64,000 nucleotides of DNA from Odontocerum albicorne (GCA_949825065.1 OX463842.1:36079323-36143322), one strand, 5' to 3'. Shown: positions 47,144 through 57,852, numbered from the stretch's first letter. The notes: generated by a model from the sequence alone, not told the origin. Numbers and translations: made by a program.

Positions 47144-47533
47144 TTGAGTGTTAACATAAGTTGTGTCCGTTTTTTTCCAAATTTAAAAATGAGCACCAAA
47201 AGTAAAACAAAATGGTTAAGGTTATACGTCATTTGAAAGAATATTTTCTGCTCTACAAGATATTGTGTTTGCTTTTACGTTACATATATTATTTTATTTG
47301 ATTACAAGCCTTCAAAATGGAATATCAAGTAGACAAAGTGTACGGCGAAGATGCTATGAATGAAAGGATAGCTCGTCGATGGTTTTTGCGTTTCAAAGAC
47401 GGTAATTTCAACCTGAAAGACATTGAGCGTTCCGGACGACCAGTGGACTTCGATGACGACCATTTTGTTTTACTTTTGGTGCTCATTTTTAAATTTGTGA
47501 AAAAAACCGGACACAACTTATGTTAACACCTAA
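47144..47533 (+). mobile_element. 390-bp mariner deletion derivative with two left ends
   Basis: Flanked by TA (47142-47143 and 47534-47535). The left end TTGAGTGTTAACATAAGTTG and the complement of the right end TTAGGTGTTAACATAAGTTG stay similar for about 74 bp, through 'aaatttaaaaatgagcacca' and 'aaagtaaaacaaaatgg'. In the 39-kb mariner that sequence belongs to the left end only; its right end is different beyond 37 bp. So this copy has an inverted duplicate of the left end in place of the normal right end, with only the first part of the transposase gene between. It could move only if a transposase is supplied elsewhere. Confidence 0.9.
47317..47526 (+). CDS. Truncated mariner transposase N-terminal fragment, open frame
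   Basis: The ATG matches the transposase start of the 39-kb mariner. After MEYQVDKVYGEDAMNERIAR comes RWFLRFKDGNFNLKDIERSG and RPVDFDDD, the conserved part around the N-terminal DNA-binding domain. An internal deletion has removed the 'LLFAFNRGNKAAK' helix that precedes it. After the Asp run the frame enters the inverted left end (HFVLLLVLIFKFVKK) and stops at 47526, seven bases before the element's end. It has no catalytic domain. Whether it is expressed is unknown; such a peptide could at most bind DNA, and the loss of the first helix makes even that doubtful. Confidence 0.6.
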   Translation: MEYQVDKVYGEDAMNERIARRWFLRFKDGNFNLKDIERSGRPVDFDDDHFVLLLVLIFKFVKKTGHNLC

Positions 47534-47940
47534 TACTTCTTATTTAAAGAAAATATCTATTAAATGTATTTTCTTATTTAAATAATATATTTTATAGAAA
47601 TTCTACACGACACATTAATCCAATGGTATTTTATAAATAAATTGTGTTGAAAAAAATTTAAATATTATTTGAATAAATTAATTCAAATTTATGTACGGGA
47701 GAACTCTAGTGGAAAATATGTTGATGAAGTGTCATTGATAAAATCTATAAAACGTTTGTAAATTAATTTAAATTAAAGAGACCGAATAAAGATCTAAGTT
47801 TATTTACTTTGTGTCAAAGGGTTAAACGTAATTAATTACCTGCTTTATTTTATTATTTCTAAAAAGATTTAGCATTTTTAATACTACCTGTTTTTGGTAT
47901 ATCATTTTCAATAGTGGAATTTCAATTGTTCCCAGAGTAC
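47534..47940. other. AT-rich DNA, nothing recognised
   Basis: Spacer between the mariner derivative and the LINE fragment; no gene. Confidence 0.6.
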
Positions 47941-47949
47941 GAAAATGTG

Positions 47950-48612
47950 AAAAGAAAAGTCAATGCTATATATAGGTAACGAAAGATTAGAGCAAGTTAA
48001 CGAATTATTTTATTTAGGTAGCATTTTCTCAGATAATGGAAGAGTTACTAGGGATATCGAACGGCGTGTAGCGATAGTTGAAAAAGTCAATGGAGCACTT
48101 AAACAATTATATTCAAACCGGATAGTATCAAAATCCGGTGAGATGGTTGTCTATAACAGTATTTTTAAAGCAACTTTGATGTGTGGGAGAAAAACGTGAA
48201 CGTTGTATAAGACTGAAAAAAAACGAAATGCGTCTAATAAGAAGAATACATGAGGTAACAATGTGTGACAGAATACACAAAGGAATGGATGTAAACTTAC
48301 CGTTGATATATTGAGTAAGTTGAATAAAAACACTAGGAGGGGGGTTTGGACTCATCGAACGAATGAATAAAGGAAAAATAACAAAATAAATATACAATCC
48401 AAATGTGAGCGTAAGGCGTGGCAGAGGAAGACAAAGGAAATTATGAATGAATCAAATGATATTTTGATAGAAGAAAAATTTAAGGAAAAAAATCGTAGAA
48501 GCTGTATAAAAAGATGTATGGATTAGTAAGAGGCGAAATATGTATGTTGAGATAGGAAAATCTGGCGCTTTGCCTGCTCCAGCTGGGAAAAGGCGTTATA
48601 GTATGTTTTTTC
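47950..48612 (+). pseudogene. RTE-type LINE ORF2 C-terminus and 3' end
   Basis: The frame 47963-48199 reads ERLEQVNELFYLGSIFSDNG, then RVTRDIERRVAIVEKVNGAL and KQLYSNRIV, ending near TLMCGRKT. This is the RT block E (YLGSIFS) and thumb region of insect RTE-type LINEs (LEQV.E..YLGS.FS..G....DIERR...). After 48200 the rest is recognisable but shifted: RMNKGK, RRGRGRQRK, then NRRSC.KRCMD and EAK.VC. It ends at 'ggcgttatagtatg', the start of the (TATG)n-type tail. Multiple stops; truncated at the 5' side. Confidence 0.85.
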
Positions 48613-49269
48613 TCTGAGAAATTGTGATTGAGTAATACGATTTAATGTTACGAAATAAAACTCTCATGAATAACCATTTTGATATATTTCAATCTAAATT
48701 CAATATTTTTTTAAAAACTGAATATTTTTTGTGCAACGAATTTCTAAAAAAATAATTAAAAACTGGAAGATTATATTAAGAAAATTATTAAATTGTTGTT
48801 TAACATTATATAGTATTTATTAATTACTCCTTGTCACTCATATCTTTGAAAGAAATAACATAAAATAAAATTCAATTTTATCATAAAAGTTATTATCCGA
48901 AAACTATTGGAAAACAATTATTTTATAATTTACTCGGATTTTCAAAAAAAAAATAGACCCTAAGTAACTGTGATTTTAAAAGCTTTGATATTATTTTCTC
49001 CCAAAATCTGTCATCGTTTTGTTGAAATCAATTGAAAGCCCGATATTGGACACGTCTTCGTGTGTGGAACGGTGTAAAAGATAATTTTTGGATTGTACCC
49101 ATAGGAACCTGTAATTTTAATTTCAGACATTTTAAACGGTCTGAAATTGTATAAATGACAAAAAAGGCCAGTTTTAATAATAATTCATGATTATGCATCG
49201 TAGATATTCTATGCTTATATTAAATAGTTTTAAACCTTTTCTGGGGCAATTCTGTAAACTTCAGATGTG
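48613..49269. other. AT-rich DNA, nothing recognised
   Basis: No gene recognised. Confidence 0.6.
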
Positions 49270-49358
49270 AAAACTTCAATAGCGACTGAAAACTTCAATA
49301 GTGACTGAAAACTTCAATAGTGACTGAAAACTTCAATAGTGACTGAAAACTTCAATAG
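49270..49358 (+). repeat. 19-bp minisatellite, 4.7 copies
   Basis: AAAACTTCAATAGTGACTG repeats at 49270, 49289, 49308, 49327 and 49346 (partial), with one T/C difference in the first copy. Confidence 0.95.
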
Positions 49359-49662
49359 GTAATATTTTTTAACAATCATTTCTTATATTTTTTTGTAATT
49401 TACTTGCAGTCAAGTTTAGTTGAAAATAATTATTTATTCATATGATACTCTTCAAAAACCTGAATGGTATCTACGAACATAATGAAAAGCGTATTCAGAA
49501 GACTTATGCCGTTTAATTGAACATTAGGATTTATTACTGCTCTGGTATGTCCGTAACTCAAAAATCATTATCGCACTTATTGGCGATATAACCGCACGTG
49601 AAGACGTAAACAAAACATTCACACATTCGTTATCAAACTAACTCGACTAGACTGGAATCTTG

Positions 49663-49793
49663 TTTGATATATTTGTTATATTATTCGAATGGAGAGTGTT
49701 TTTTTTTCTGTACCTTTTACAACTTTTTTGATATATTTGTTATATTATTCGAATGGAGAGTGTTTTTTTTTCTGTACCTTTTCCAACTTTTCA
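49663..49793 (+). repeat. 64-bp tandem duplication
   Basis: Two nearly identical copies (49663-49726 and 49727-49790) starting TTTGATATATTTGTTATATT and including a T tract followed by 'ctgtacctttt'. They differ at an A/C and at T-run length. Confidence 0.92.
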
Positions 49794-51360
49794 GCTCCCG
49801 TACCCTAACCGTACCTAACAATAATAAACTATTTTCTTCAGTTTAACTACCACCCTTAATACGTTTGGTTTTGATAGCTTGTATTTTTTTTTCAAAAGCA
49901 CACAATTAAACAAACAGCATCTTACTGTTATACATAAATATTACCAAATAAGATGGGAAAAGGAAAATATTTTATACAAGGGAATGCAGTTAGTTGACTT
50001 ATCGAGCTCTAGAGAGATGTAACTTTATGACGTGATACTTGAAAAAAAATACGTAAACTATCCCAGAAATGCAGTATTAAAACTATTTAAATAAAGTTTT
50101 TGAATCACCAAACAATAAAAATTTTAAAACGATAAATATCAAATCTTCTACTGAAAAAAAATATCAACACATTTTTTCAGCAATATTGTCAGCTGTATCA
50201 GAACAGGCACAGGGCCTATAGAATTTTTTGTTGATGTTCTACATATTTTTAAAAAGGAAACAGTAAAAATAATTTTAAAAATATACAAAATGTGAGCTCG
50301 ATTCGTTAAATTGGATAAAATAACTTATTTTGGTACCTGCACATATGTGTAATTTCAATGGTAAAAGATTCCAAAAGACGTTTTTTTTTGTTTCACGTTT
50401 TTTTCTTTATCGTGGATAATTTTTAGTCTTTATTCATATAAATATAATTAAAAAAAACAGTACTTTTTGGTTAAAAAAAAATAGTACATTTATAGATCTC
50501 ATCAATGAATCTTTGAATAAAACCCTTCCTTAATGCAGATAAAAATGCAAATTCAATACTTTATATTTTTTTATTTCCATGAAACAAACTTGGTTCGCGA
50601 TGGTTTAAGAGCGATTCCAAATAATAAATATTGTTGTGGCAAAAAATATGGAAATTTTTGCCTGTTCGTTCTATTCGGAAAGAAACAGCAGTAAATTTCA
50701 ATTATATATCAATCCTTATAAAGAAACGCGTTTTATGAAACCCAAGCACGCCTGATGCTTAACTATTTAGAGCTCAGCGAAGAAATGGTTTTCCTTGATG
50801 TAAAACAAAAGGCTTGTATCATTTTTCAACTTCGTGCGACTTTCTTGTCCAATAACTTTTGAATTACAACATAGACTTTAAGTTTTAAGCGCACAAATTT
50901 TAGCAACCGTTACAACGAAACTTTCCCCGTGTAAAGTTGACCCTAATTGTACTTTCCTTTTCCCGAGCAAGAACAAGAAAATATTCTAACAACAGATGGA
51001 ATAGAATTGTCTGAATTTAATGTTGATACTTCGAAAGTCAAGGTAAGAGAAACAATTTAATATATTTTCTTGCCTACTGATATCTAGACAACAACACACG
51101 CTATCGAGCCATGAACGTGTATTTGGCTAACAACAATATTCTTATATAGCCAAAAATGTTCTTTTTGGCTTCCAAAATTATCTCCAAAACGTGAGGTTGT
51201 GTGCTTAAATATCACAAATATCTTTCAATGATTTCGTTACTTCTTCTGAAACTTTTTGACTGTTTCAGCCTTTCTAATGTTGAAATTCAAATATAATAAA
51301 TTTGTAGGTAAAATTTTCTTTTAATATATTTTCCCTTTTATATCAAAAGAAAAGTTAAAG
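49794..51360. other. AT-rich DNA, nothing recognised
   Basis: No gene recognised. Confidence 0.6.
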
Positions 51361-51562
51361 TAAGCAACGGAGTATAACGATTATGGCATACAATTGATAA
51401 GGTGAACCAATAAGCAACGGAGTATAACGATTATGGCATACAATTGATAAGGTGAACCAATAAGCAACGGAGTATAACGATTATGGCATACAATTGATAA
51501 GGTGAACCAATAAGCAACGGAGTATAACGATTATGGCATACAATTGATAAGGTGAACCAATA
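51361..51562 (+). repeat. 50-bp minisatellite, four identical copies
   Basis: The unit begins AAGCAACGGAGTATAACGAT at 51362, 51412, 51462 and 51512. The four copies show no difference, which indicates recent expansion or homogenisation. Confidence 0.97.
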
Positions 51563-52291
51563 AAATTTAATAACTGCTTCACAGAACTGCGTGTCGTGGG
51601 TTTTAAGGGCTTCGAGAGGATATTAAAGTTTATCTTTGTTTGGAAAAGAATATTATAAATTCACAATGCGTGGCATGTGCAATGAATGAGTCTAAGATAC
51701 GGGTTTTAATTTATTTTTATTAAAAGTACTTTGAATAGCATAACTAATCAAGTTTAATTTTATGAAAGTGAAAATTTTGTACTTTTTAAATAATCGCATT
51801 TTTCCTGAAATATAAGAATTAAATTATCATCTTAAATTTAAAACAATCACATTGTGATCACTAAAGTTGTTTTGTATTTAGAATAAATACTCGTATCTTC
51901 ATTTGATCCATTAGTTGTATTTAATATTTAGAGAAAATAACATCCTCGATGTTTCAAACGACTCTCCGAACAAGGACGAACAGTGCCAAAATCATTTAAC
52001 AAAATGAAAAAATCGTAGACAGTTGAAAATTTATTGTTTCATTTCACGAATCTTTAGTTCCCAGAAAAGAAATGTTTGAAGCAAACGATCATAAGCCAAA
52101 TAATAAATATATTGAAAAACAAACACTTGGACAGTGACTCAGTTCTGAACATTTTCTTTTTTAGTAAGAGCAACTAATAAAATATGTTTTTTTTTCTTTA
52201 GTTGTCTTCAAGTTCAACGAACCTTCTTTGAGCTTGAGGACAACTGAGAGGAGGATTTATTAACTTAATATATATTTATGTAAAGGACAAC
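51563..52291. other. AT-rich DNA, nothing recognised
   Basis: No gene. TACTCGTA at 51888. 'cttcaagttcaacgaacctt' with 'aagcttgaggacaac' nearby at 52205-52245 forms a small imperfect inverted repeat. Confidence 0.55.
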
Positions 52292-52502
52292 CTTCATGAC
52301 CTAGGTGGTAAGACCCTTATCTTCCAACTAGGGGGTTGCAGGTTCGATTCCTATTGAAACCCGGATTTTTATGAAACGGGTTTAAGTCTAGATTTCACTT
52401 TAGGTATTTTTAACATTTTGTTGACTTGAAGAAATTGCCCCATGACAATTTGCTCGGCAGGTTTTACTTTATACAACTAAAGTGTAATACAATGAAATAA
52501 TT
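52290..52502 (+). mobile_element. SINE family B, near full-length, best preserved
   Basis: Head 'accttcatgacctaggtggt' (A box), 'ggggttgcaggttcgattcc' (B box), middle 'tttatgaaacgggtttaagt', tail 'ttgacttgaagaaattgccc' and 'catgacaatttgctcggcag', ending 'aaagtgtaatacaatgaaat'. It is the type copy for the other family B fragments here: about 210 bp, tRNA-derived head, no poly-A. Confidence 0.85.
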
Positions 52503-53640
52503 CCATTGTATACTTAATTAAATTCACAGGATATAAAAATTTGGCACTGCATTATTTGATAAATGAAATGAAAATTTTGTTCTTAGTAAATATTGTTAAA
52601 CTCTTTATTGTAGAATATTAACTGTTATACAAAATGAAATGTTTATTTAAGAATAATTTTATTTTTTTATGGCTAAAGGAATATTTTAAGTTAATGCGTT
52701 GGGGATTAACCCAATGGTTCCTAGGTCTAGGGTAAGGTCAAACTGTAGTCATGTTTGCGAATTACAAATAACCGAAAAAACTACCTGAAAAATATAGAGT
52801 AACTATGTTACTTGCGTTTCAGCCCAAAGGGCTAGAAAAATATGGGAATACACCAATACCAACCATCTTTGATGGAGGTATTTTATGATATACATGTATT
52901 CCAAATAGAACGTAAATAGGAATGATGATGAATTTCTACTATTTGATAAACTTAGAAAAAGGAAGTAGAAAAACTCCATTTGATTTTGTTTATACTCGTA
53001 CACGTTATTTGCACTGCCCTACATTTTTTTTATTTCTGCAGCAATGTGTTTTAATGTCTTATCAATTTTATCTTGCTTAATATACAATTAAAAAAATAAT
53101 TACTTTTCCAGTCGGACCAATTTGAAAGAAAATTTAATTTTAATGAATAGAAATCATTTTTCGTATTTCAGTGGGAGGTTCGGAAGTAGCTTTAGTAAGA
53201 CTTAACTTAAGGAGATATACAATAATAAAAGGTTTTTATTTTCTATTTTTTATTCCCTTTTTTGCTTTGTACATGTTACCGAAATCCCCTTTCCTTCCTT
53301 CCTTATTTCTAAGCCTTTAATAGTCGACTCCGAAAATCCTCGTTTAATATATTAAGGTAGTCTTCCGGAAAATTAACGATAATTACACTCCTTAGCACAA
53401 TTCGGAATATTTTATTGCCATTATAATATTTTTCGGCTATTGAGGCAGTAGATATTCCTGAAACGGAATTCTTGGTAAATTTTCATGAAGACGTTCTCAT
53501 ACCTGGGTAAGTTACTCGCAAAATCTTCATCGACAAGAAAGACTTTATTTTCCGAAAAGAGTTTTCCAAATGAAGTTATTGTAAGAGTTTAAATAAATAA
53601 TATTGAATATTTTTTATCTTTTTTTTGAAGTTCATATGAT
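52503..53640. other. AT-rich DNA, nothing recognised
   Basis: No gene. TACTCGTA at 52993. Confidence 0.6.
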
Positions 53641-53683
53641 ATTAAATATATTTGACTTTTTAGTTCATCTACTAAAACTCGGG

Positions 53684-53806
53684 GCTTCGGGTTTAAATCT
53701 AGACGTGCGCGAGTGTTGTTGCTTCTTCACGTGCGGGTATAATTCCAAAACTGACGATGACGAACCTCGAGTTATGTGCCTCTTCCAGTGATTTTAAACC
53801 CGAATG
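53684..53806. repeat. Inverted repeat with 14-bp arms around a GC-richer segment
   Basis: 'ttcgggtttaaat' near 53685 faces 'ttttaaacccgaat' near 53793, about 95 bp apart. Between them lie 'acgtgcgcgagtg' and 'cacgtgcgggt' and an open frame with CCCFFTCGYNSKTDDDEPRV. Nature unknown; possibly a small fold-back repeat. Confidence 0.5.
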
Positions 53807-53894
53807 TTCAATCAATGGGGCTGAAGACAATGCTGTGTACCGACCACGCTTATCAATACATCCCAATCACTAGTTCAGATATGCTGAAGGGTTA

Positions 53895-53951
53895 ACCAAA
53901 CATTATTCATTCGTATGGGAAGTGGAATCATATGAATGAGTAGTGTTTGGT
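53895..53951 (+). ncRNA. Candidate pre-miRNA-like hairpin
   Basis: Arms 53895-53917 and 53929-53951 (23 nt each) pair across an 11-nt loop. Of 23 pairs, 20 are Watson-Crick and the other three are all G-U when read as plus-strand RNA; on the minus strand the same three positions would be A-C mismatches. The stem therefore favours transcription from the plus strand. The length is at the short end for an animal microRNA precursor, and pairing does not extend well beyond the stem. No microRNA is recognised. It may instead be a small fold-back repeat. Confidence 0.3.
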
Positions 53952-54788
53952 CAATCGTTTTAATTTTTAAAATATCCTTTTACAGTTGACAAACTTACTA
54001 ATCTTTCTGAAAATTTTACAAAAACCAAGTCAAGTTCTTCCTGTTGACATAAAATAAATATGTACTTTCCCATTTAATCTTAATATTTGAACGTTCATAG
54101 AAAAAATATAACACTGGAAACCACTCTGAATTATTTTTCATTTAAGCACTGAAACTGATCTAAGACAACTGATATATAATTAGTATGAAAAAATATTTGC
54201 CATTAGAAAGCAATTTAAAAGAGTATTTTATTTCGGCGTAGTAAAAAAATATAAAATTTAAGTTCGTTAGTTTTTTACCGAACATATTTTGAATTATCCA
54301 TAACAATGTGGAACTATTCTTTTTGCTATTAAAATAAAGATAAAATCTTATACAACCTATCCGTTCAACGTTTTAATTCATAGTTAACCATGCATTAATA
54401 TTGGTGTTCACCTTTTGGAGAAGTCAAAAAAAGAAAAAAGTTATCAGACTCTTCAATCGCAACAATGATATTTTATAGATTCCGTTGATTCAGCCACGCT
54501 TCATGGATCTTCCTTCAGCACACCTTTTAGTCGTCTACGTAATGAAAATTTGTTTCATACTTCATAGGTTACATTTTTTTTAATGTCCAAACTCTTTAAA
54601 GAGTGCATTGTTCCGTCATGCTGAATAACTACATTGTGTCATACATTGATAAATTACACATTCGTCTTAACGCATACATTTCCAAAGTAGTAATTTGGCT
54701 TCTCTTGTTCCTTTTCCACGTTCACGTTTCAATCTTTAATCTAAATCTGATAGTCTACTACAGTATGTTAGTACTGACGTGGGCGTAG
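53952..54788. other. AT-rich DNA, nothing recognised
   Basis: No gene recognised. Confidence 0.6.
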
Positions 54789-54794
54789 AAAAAG

Positions 54795-55232
54795 ACTAAA
54801 AGAAACCGAATAAATGCTCTAGAAATGCATACACCTAAAGGACACACGGAGTAACAATGCACGACAAAGTATGAAATGAAGTGATTCTGGATAATTGTGA
54901 AGTTCAGGCTGACATGTTGAGTAAGATGCGAGATAGCACTCTAAGATGGTTTGGGTGTGTAGCACAAATGAAATAAAAAATACTTACAAAAACAAATATA
55001 AAGTGTAAACGTGAGTGGATGGCGTGGAAAAGTAAGACCAAGGAAAGTGTGGTTTAATCGAGGAAATTATATTCTGAAAGAAGGAAATGAAAGAATTAAG
55101 AGAAATCATGTGAGCTATATGAGGTGTGTGGATGTGGAAGATGCGAAATATGTGTGCCAAGATAAGAAAGTCCTCTGTCCTATCTGCCTAGCTCAGCAGG
55201 AAAACGGTGTTAAAGTATGTATGTGAGTTTCA
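54795..55232 (+). pseudogene. RTE-type LINE ORF2 C-terminus and 3' end
   Basis: 'ggagtaacaatgcacgacaa' to 'actctaagatggtttgggtg' encodes the (L.WFGH)-like segment in broken frames. The frame 55011-55226 then reads KVRPRKVWFNRGNYILKEGN, followed by RCVDVEDAKYVCQDKKV. It ends with 'ggtgttaaagtatgtatg', a (TATG)n tail. The order and wording match 47950-48612 and 62205-62605. Plus orientation, 5'-truncated, several stops. Confidence 0.8.
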
Positions 55233-55319
55233 ATCTTGTATGTTCTATTACATAAAGATTGTTTAGTTCAAACCCTTTTATCTTCGTGCATCGTTGGTTT
55301 CATTTCTTATTGCGACACG

Positions 55320-55505
55320 GTAAAGAATTAAATAGAAAGCACTTCTATTCTACCGCTTGCACTCCCAGAATTGAGCGAGTGGAGGCCACAAATTCTCTCC
55401 ATCTGACTCGATCGGCTACTTTCTCTGCCTTTTATATGGGGAATAGATGTCCGAGATTTTTTATGGCTTTTAGTGAATGCGGAGAATGGTTACACCCCGA
55501 TTAAA
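55320..55505 (-). mobile_element. Possible LINE ORF fragment
   Basis: On the minus strand a frame includes EKVADRVRWREFVASTRSIL, of the basic, Trp-containing type seen near the C-terminus of LINE reverse transcriptases (ARDR..W...V). The plus strand is also open over 81 codons (55259-55504). Weak; GC-richer than its flanks. Confidence 0.25.
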
Positions 55506-55510
55506 TAAAC

Positions 55511-56204
55511 AGAAAATAAGTAATGAGAAAATTATTTAAATTCCTTATTGAGTGGTCTAAACTAGTTCTTAATATTGTTGTATTTTTTATTTATATAACA
55601 CTTTAAGACCCTTAATGTGATGTTTCCATTGTTTCTCTCAAATCTGTGTCTGGGGACATTTTTTTTAAGAGTTGTCATGTCTTCGTCGAATAAACTGATT
55701 GTTCCGAATTAATCCAAAGGGACGGGGTACTCGTATTATGACAGAACTTTTGCTGTTAGTGGTTCTCTTATCGCATGCTCTGCCTTTAAGAGTTGTAGAG
55801 ATGAGTGGCGTGTGCAGCTTTAGGAAGCACTTAATGATGAGTTTTTGGGAAGTTTTTTCCAAATTTATGTTAGTATATTAACACTGCACACACACACTAC
55901 ACCTTAAGTTTAATATTTTACATTATCTCATATCGGAAGATCTGTGAAGGTTTCTTTGTAGTTCGTCTCCCGTGATTAAGTTTTCTGCGGCTTTCTTAGC
56001 AAAACATGTTTTTCTACACATATGCAAGAAAGCACTTAATACAATGGTCACAGCCACCAGTTATGTACCCTTATACTTAACTTACATATATTTATTTTGT
56101 AATATTTTTAATATGTGAATAATAGTGGGTTCGAATACAAGTCAAGCGCCCTTGTGAATCCAAGTTTCTCATTTGTTCTCTAAACGGCGCATTTATTATT
56201 ATTA
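55511..56204. other. AT-rich DNA, nothing recognised
   Basis: No gene. TACTCGTA at 55728. Confidence 0.55.
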
Positions 56205-56318
56205 TATAGTTGTACGCAATAGCACCTGACAAGTTTATCACCATTTGGCAATCTCTGTCGACTATACAACAAGGCATTAAACAAGACTGCAACCAGTATT
56301 GAAAAATCGGGGTATCAA
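56205..56318 (-). mobile_element. SINE family B, degraded
   Basis: Complement of the family B tail: 'cctgacaagtttatcaccat', 'ttggcaatctctgtcgacta', then 'aatcggggtatcaacgagaa', which fits the region around the B box. Confidence 0.5.
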
Positions 56319-56320
56319 CG

Positions 56321-56370
56321 AGAATGGAACACACAAGCCGAGAGATGAAACGAGTTGTGTGTTCCATTCT
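56321..56370. repeat. Perfect 16-bp inverted repeat, 18-bp loop
   Basis: AGAATGGAACACACAA (56321-56336) is exactly inverted as TTGTGTGTTCCATTCT (56355-56370). The left arm runs on from the SINE B remnant. Confidence 0.8.
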
Positions 56371-57030
56371 AACGTATCTTACGAGTATCAATAGGTCACG
56401 AAGGTCACCGTTATGACAAAACTATAAAAAATAAAATTTATTTAAATGAGAAATGTTTTTCTACGAAATTTACAAAAAATAAATATTTGTTTTATATTTC
56501 ATGTACTCCATTTGTACAAATCCTGGCTCGCATACGTCATAAACTTCCTCATCGTACACCTCGCCTTTTTCTCCAATAAACTTTTATAAAAATAATGTAA
56601 AAGAAAAGTAAATCTCTGTCAAAGTTATTCGTTCCAATATTTCTTCCTTTGCGTCGTGAGAGAATGGTTAGGACTCTGCGGTATCGATTTGGGTTCAGAA
56701 CAGATTTTTGTGATTCTCCCTGAGGTCCGAAGTTTTTCCCTCTTCCGAGCTGAAATAATACTTTTCGGTTCACTGGGTTAAATAGCTATTTGCATAACAG
56801 TTTTATTACTATTTAATTTCAAACCAAATCATCGATTTAATTAAGTTTTTTTTTTAATTTTAAAATGTATATATGTAGAAAAAAACATAATTACTGATAA
56901 GCATAAACATCACTTACGAGTTATTTTATTACATACGGTCAATTATTTTACACAATTGGTGTGAAGAATGTGAATTAACAGGAGATGGAGGGTTTAACAT
57001 GAAAAAAGGAATAGTGTGATAGTTCAGTAA
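56371..57030. other. AT-rich DNA with a possible decayed tRNA-like head
   Basis: TACGAGTA at 56380. 'gcgtcgtgagagaatggtta' and 'gatttgggttcagaac' (56650-56705) look like a very decayed tRNA-derived head. No gene. Confidence 0.4.
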
Positions 57031-57034
57031 GCCA

Positions 57035-57140
57035 AACTCTGAGAGAAAATAGTAAGAAGCCTTTATAATAGGAGAGTATTCATAATGAGAAGTAGAGATA
57101 TGATAAAACCAAAATATGTACCCAAGATAAAATCAAAGGG
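57035..57140 (+). mobile_element. RTE-type LINE tail fragment
   Basis: 'aataggagagtattcataat', 'gagaagtagagatatgataa' and 'aaatatgtacccaagataaa' follow the ORF2 end seen at 13.7 and 55.1 kb; frame lost. Confidence 0.4.
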
Positions 57141-57852
57141 ATATTTGAGTCATCAATATATAAAACCCGCGTTAAAAGCCTTTTTTGGTTTGATCAACTG
57201 ATTCAAATGTGAATCAAATGTTAACGTGGTATATTTTCTTCTTCGTGCATTTAGAAAATATAAAAATTATCTACCCTTAATAAGCTTTAACAGAGACACA
57301 ATGAAAAATCAAATATTTTTTTATTAAATTATATACAAAGCAAATGTTCACACTTCCAGAGTGGGTTTTGCATCCTGGCGACTCATTTCTCTGCCTATCT
57401 CAATTGGAACATGGTGTAATAATGATGATGGTGTGGTTAATACTGTTCTACATTATAATAAATTTATATCAAAGATCCGTGTTTGATATTTAAAAAACCG
57501 AGGTAATATATTTTATGAGTACTTTGATTAACATAAGAAAACGATTTTATTTGTATAGTTTGAGATATTTAATAAAATAGTACTCCTTTGGTTTTTTTAC
57601 TAACACAATTCTGTTAAATTCTAAGCTCTTAATACTGAAAATATATATTGTTTGCATTTGGTGAGGTTTGTTAATAAACCATCCAATTGTTCTTAATCAA
57701 TTATTCATAAAATTTTCATCATGGACCATTAATTTCTAGAAATAGAATATTTTTCAACAAAAAAAAATATTTTTAATATGTTTGCCACAGAGCAAAAGTT
57801 AAAATTATACATTCTAAATATATTGCACTTTCTTTAAAATGGATTTATTTAA
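57141..57852. other. AT-rich DNA, nothing recognised
   Basis: No gene recognised. Confidence 0.6.

Noticed and set aside
56549..56773. Possible tRNA-derived head near 56650-56705
   Set aside because: Only loose similarity to A and B boxes; kept as a note in the surrounding AT-rich entry and not called.
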